Source: a virus
IMG/VR virus record: IMGVR_UViG_3300042876_000626
Location: 1-40,883 of that record
DNA: 40,883 bases
Reading direction: 5' to 3' (one strand)
Below, in pieces: positions 39,710-40,883 of this stretch; positions within the stretch are counted from its first letter, which is position 1, and each line of letters starts with the position of its first letter. The notes under the pieces are model-generated. The model ran no database searches and had not been told where the DNA came from. It was given only the letters and a program-made list of their open reading frames with translations. The position numbers and the translations under genes were made by a program.

Positions 39710-40011
39710 AGCAACGGCACCAGCAACGCCTGACGACAGGACCGTTGCTGGTCCAGCCAGCGAAACCCCCTGCTTTTCTTCTTTCTTTTCAGGAAGATAG
39801 AGGAAGAGAAGAGAAAGGGAGCAACGCAGCAACGCAGCAACGGTCGCGCATGTGATCGCGCAGGCGCGCACACACGAGTGGTGCGCGCGCCTGTACGTGT
39901 GCGCGCGAGAGGCGTTGCTCCGTTGCTGTTCGGCTAAGCGACTGATTGGGAAGGGAAAAACCAGCAACGGCGGCAGCAACGGTCGAAGGTCGTAACCGTT
40001 GCTGCGTTGCT
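39710..40011. repeat. Array of twelve AGCAACG heptamers: candidate origin or packaging site
   Basis: Forward copies start at 39710, 39722, 39820, 39828, 39836, 39963 and 39975. Reverse copies (CGTTGCT) start at 39743, 39913, 39921, 39997 and 40005. Several adjacent pairs have exact 8-bp spacing. The array surrounds a pyrimidine-then-purine tract (39771-39820) and a GC-alternating inverted repeat. It fills a gap of about 517 bp without a convincing gene (39663-40179) between the replication ATPase and terminase. This looks like iterons for a replication initiator, or sites for the small terminase. Confidence 0.8.
39851..39910. other. Alternating purine-pyrimidine inverted repeat inside the heptamer array
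   Basis: CAGGCGCGCAC (39861-39871) is inverted at 39881-39893 as GTGCGCGCGCCTG (2-nt bulge), and GTGTGCGCGCGA (39897-39908) can pair instead with the same left arm. Long CG/CA alternation favours cruciform or Z-form DNA. Confidence 0.6.
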
Positions 40012-40179
40012 GGTCATTTGCGACATTCCGGGCGTCGGAAACTGGATAGACAGGCCATCTGGCCCCGAACCCTTGGCCGCAGGAAGCCCCGCGCAGCGCA
40101 ATGATGGCACCAAACAGGGTCCGGGAAAAGGGTCGCGAAAACCCGTGGCCGATCAGGCCGTTATCCGTGTCAAGCGTTT

Positions 40180-40883
40180 TCATGCGAAGTCTTCGGCCTC
40201 GATCGGGGGCAGCGTGGCGGGGTCAGGGACGCGGTCGCGGTCCATCGGGAACGACAAGAGGCCAGGCATCGACTTGAACGGGATGTACCAGCCGCGCGTC
40301 GGCACTCCGGCAAGCCTGGTGTTGGTGTCAGACGCCCGTGCACCGCTCACTCGGGCGGCGGATTGCTTCCAGACGGTCTTGGCCCATTCGGACTTCTGGA
40401 AGAGGTCCAGGAGGCCCTGGATCGGCGCGTTGGCGACGAAGAGCTCGGCCTCCTGGCCGCTGCCGTAGACGCGCAAGCCTGCGCTCGCCAGCTTGGCGTT
40501 CACCGCCTTGGCATACTCGGCCTTGTCGGCCCAGCCATCGCCGCCCAGAAGGCCCTCTGGCGCGCCGGGAAGCTGGGCTGCGGCCATCAGCCACTGCGCG
40601 ACGGTGTATTGCTCGCCCCGGCGGTAGATGTCGTATTTCTGGGTCAGAAGGTGCATCAGCATGCCGTCGGCGTCGCTCCCGAGCTCGGCCACGTCGGCGC
40701 GAATCAGCTTGGCCACACGGCGCGACCAGCTGGTCAGGGTTTCGGCGTCGGGCTGGCCCTCGTTCAGCGCCATGTCGGCCATGGCAAGGGTGGTGGCCCA
40801 GTTGTCGCCGTTGCGCCCCGAGATGCCCTCGGCCGCGAAGGCCTCACGCCACAGCTCCAGGCGGCGCGCCCAGCTGGGCCAGC
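40180..40883 (-). CDS. P-loop ATPase (C-terminal part; begins at 1393 on the other side of the join)
   Basis: This holds the last 226 or so residues of the ATPase, in the same frame once the 24-bp terminal repeat is collapsed. The segment is helical (MADMALNEGQPDAETLTSW...) and contains no second nucleotide-binding motif. A helical C-terminal domain in this position could bind DNA or contact a partner; that is inference. It ends at TGA 40182-40180, immediately before the gene-poor repeat region that may contain the origin. Confidence 0.75.
   Translation of the reverse strand, partial: WPSWARRLELWREAFAAEGISGRNGDNWATTLAMADMALNEGQPDAETLTSWSRRVAKLIRADVAELGSDADGMLMHLLTQKYDIYRRGEQYTVAQWLMAAAQLPGAPEGLLGGDGWADKAEYAKAVNAKLASAGLRVYGSGQEAELFVANAPIQGLLDLFQKSEWAKTVWKQSAARVSGARASDTNTRLAGVPTRGWYIPFKSMPGLLSFPMDRDRVPDPATLPPIEAEDFA
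40860..40883. repeat. Terminal direct repeat closing the contig (right copy)
   Basis: Exact second copy of bases 1-24. Collapsing the two copies gives a circle of 40,859 bp. Confidence 0.9.

Noticed and set aside
39710-40011. CRISPR array
   Set aside because: The repeat unit is only 7 bp, occurs in both orientations, spacing is irregular and often 1 bp, and no cas genes are present.
40155-40172. DnaA box near TTATCCGTG
   Set aside because: Matches the consensus TTATCCACA at only six of nine positions and stands alone.
39665-40183. 172-codon minus-strand frame across the heptamer array, starting in an ATGA overlap with the ATPase stop
   Set aside because: The junction looks right, but the protein is low-complexity, changes composition abruptly and is written over iterons, a GC-alternating palindrome and a purine tract. 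I treat the region as non-coding; conservation at the protein level would overturn this.

Overview
The window is the complete or near-complete genome of a temperate, short-tailed (podovirus-like) phage in circular form. The first and last 24 bases are identical, and one gene reads straight through the join, so unit length is about 40,859 bp. GC content is high, genes are packed with ATGA, GTGA, TTGA and TGATG overlaps, and several proteins resemble those of Rhodobacteraceae prophages. A Rhodobacter/Paracoccus-like alphaproteobacterial host is my best inference; the sequence alone does not prove it.

There are two transcription units that diverge from an immunity region at about 6.1-6.2 kb. The rightward (+) lysogeny and accessory unit (6207-12551) carries an XRE/S24-like repressor, a two-pass membrane protein, a run of very small overlapping genes, an excisionase-like protein, a tyrosine integrase, a Lar-like zinc ribbon and an HNH-AP2 endonuclease. 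It ends at a strong intrinsic terminator. Just beyond lies the 3' half of a tRNA-Lys(UUU) gene without its 5' half, which is the likely attP core.

The leftward (-) lytic unit starts with a Cro-like gene (6111) and holds small early genes, a two-domain SANT/Myb-like protein, a Toprim primase-like protein, a MazG-like protein and a large P-loop ATPase that crosses the contig ends. Next comes a ~500 bp gene-poor stretch (39.66-40.18 kb) with twelve copies of the heptamer AGCAACG in both orientations, a candidate replication origin or packaging site. Downstream are small and large terminase, portal, scaffold, major capsid protein, tail adaptor and nozzle proteins, three ejection (internal virion) proteins, tail fibre, and a lysis cassette (TM/coiled-coil protein, GH108 endolysin with C-terminal TM, holin, Rz/Rz1 spanins).

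The virion genes follow the T7 plan, but I see no DNA polymerase or RNA polymerase, so the phage should depend on host polymerases plus its own primase and ATPase. The most notable items are the AGCAACG array, a 1407-residue ejected protein combining a lytic transglycosylase, a ParB/ddrB-like region and a zeta-toxin-like kinase, a repressor lacking both S24 catalytic residues, duplicated tail-adaptor genes, and a terminator inside the HNH coding frame.
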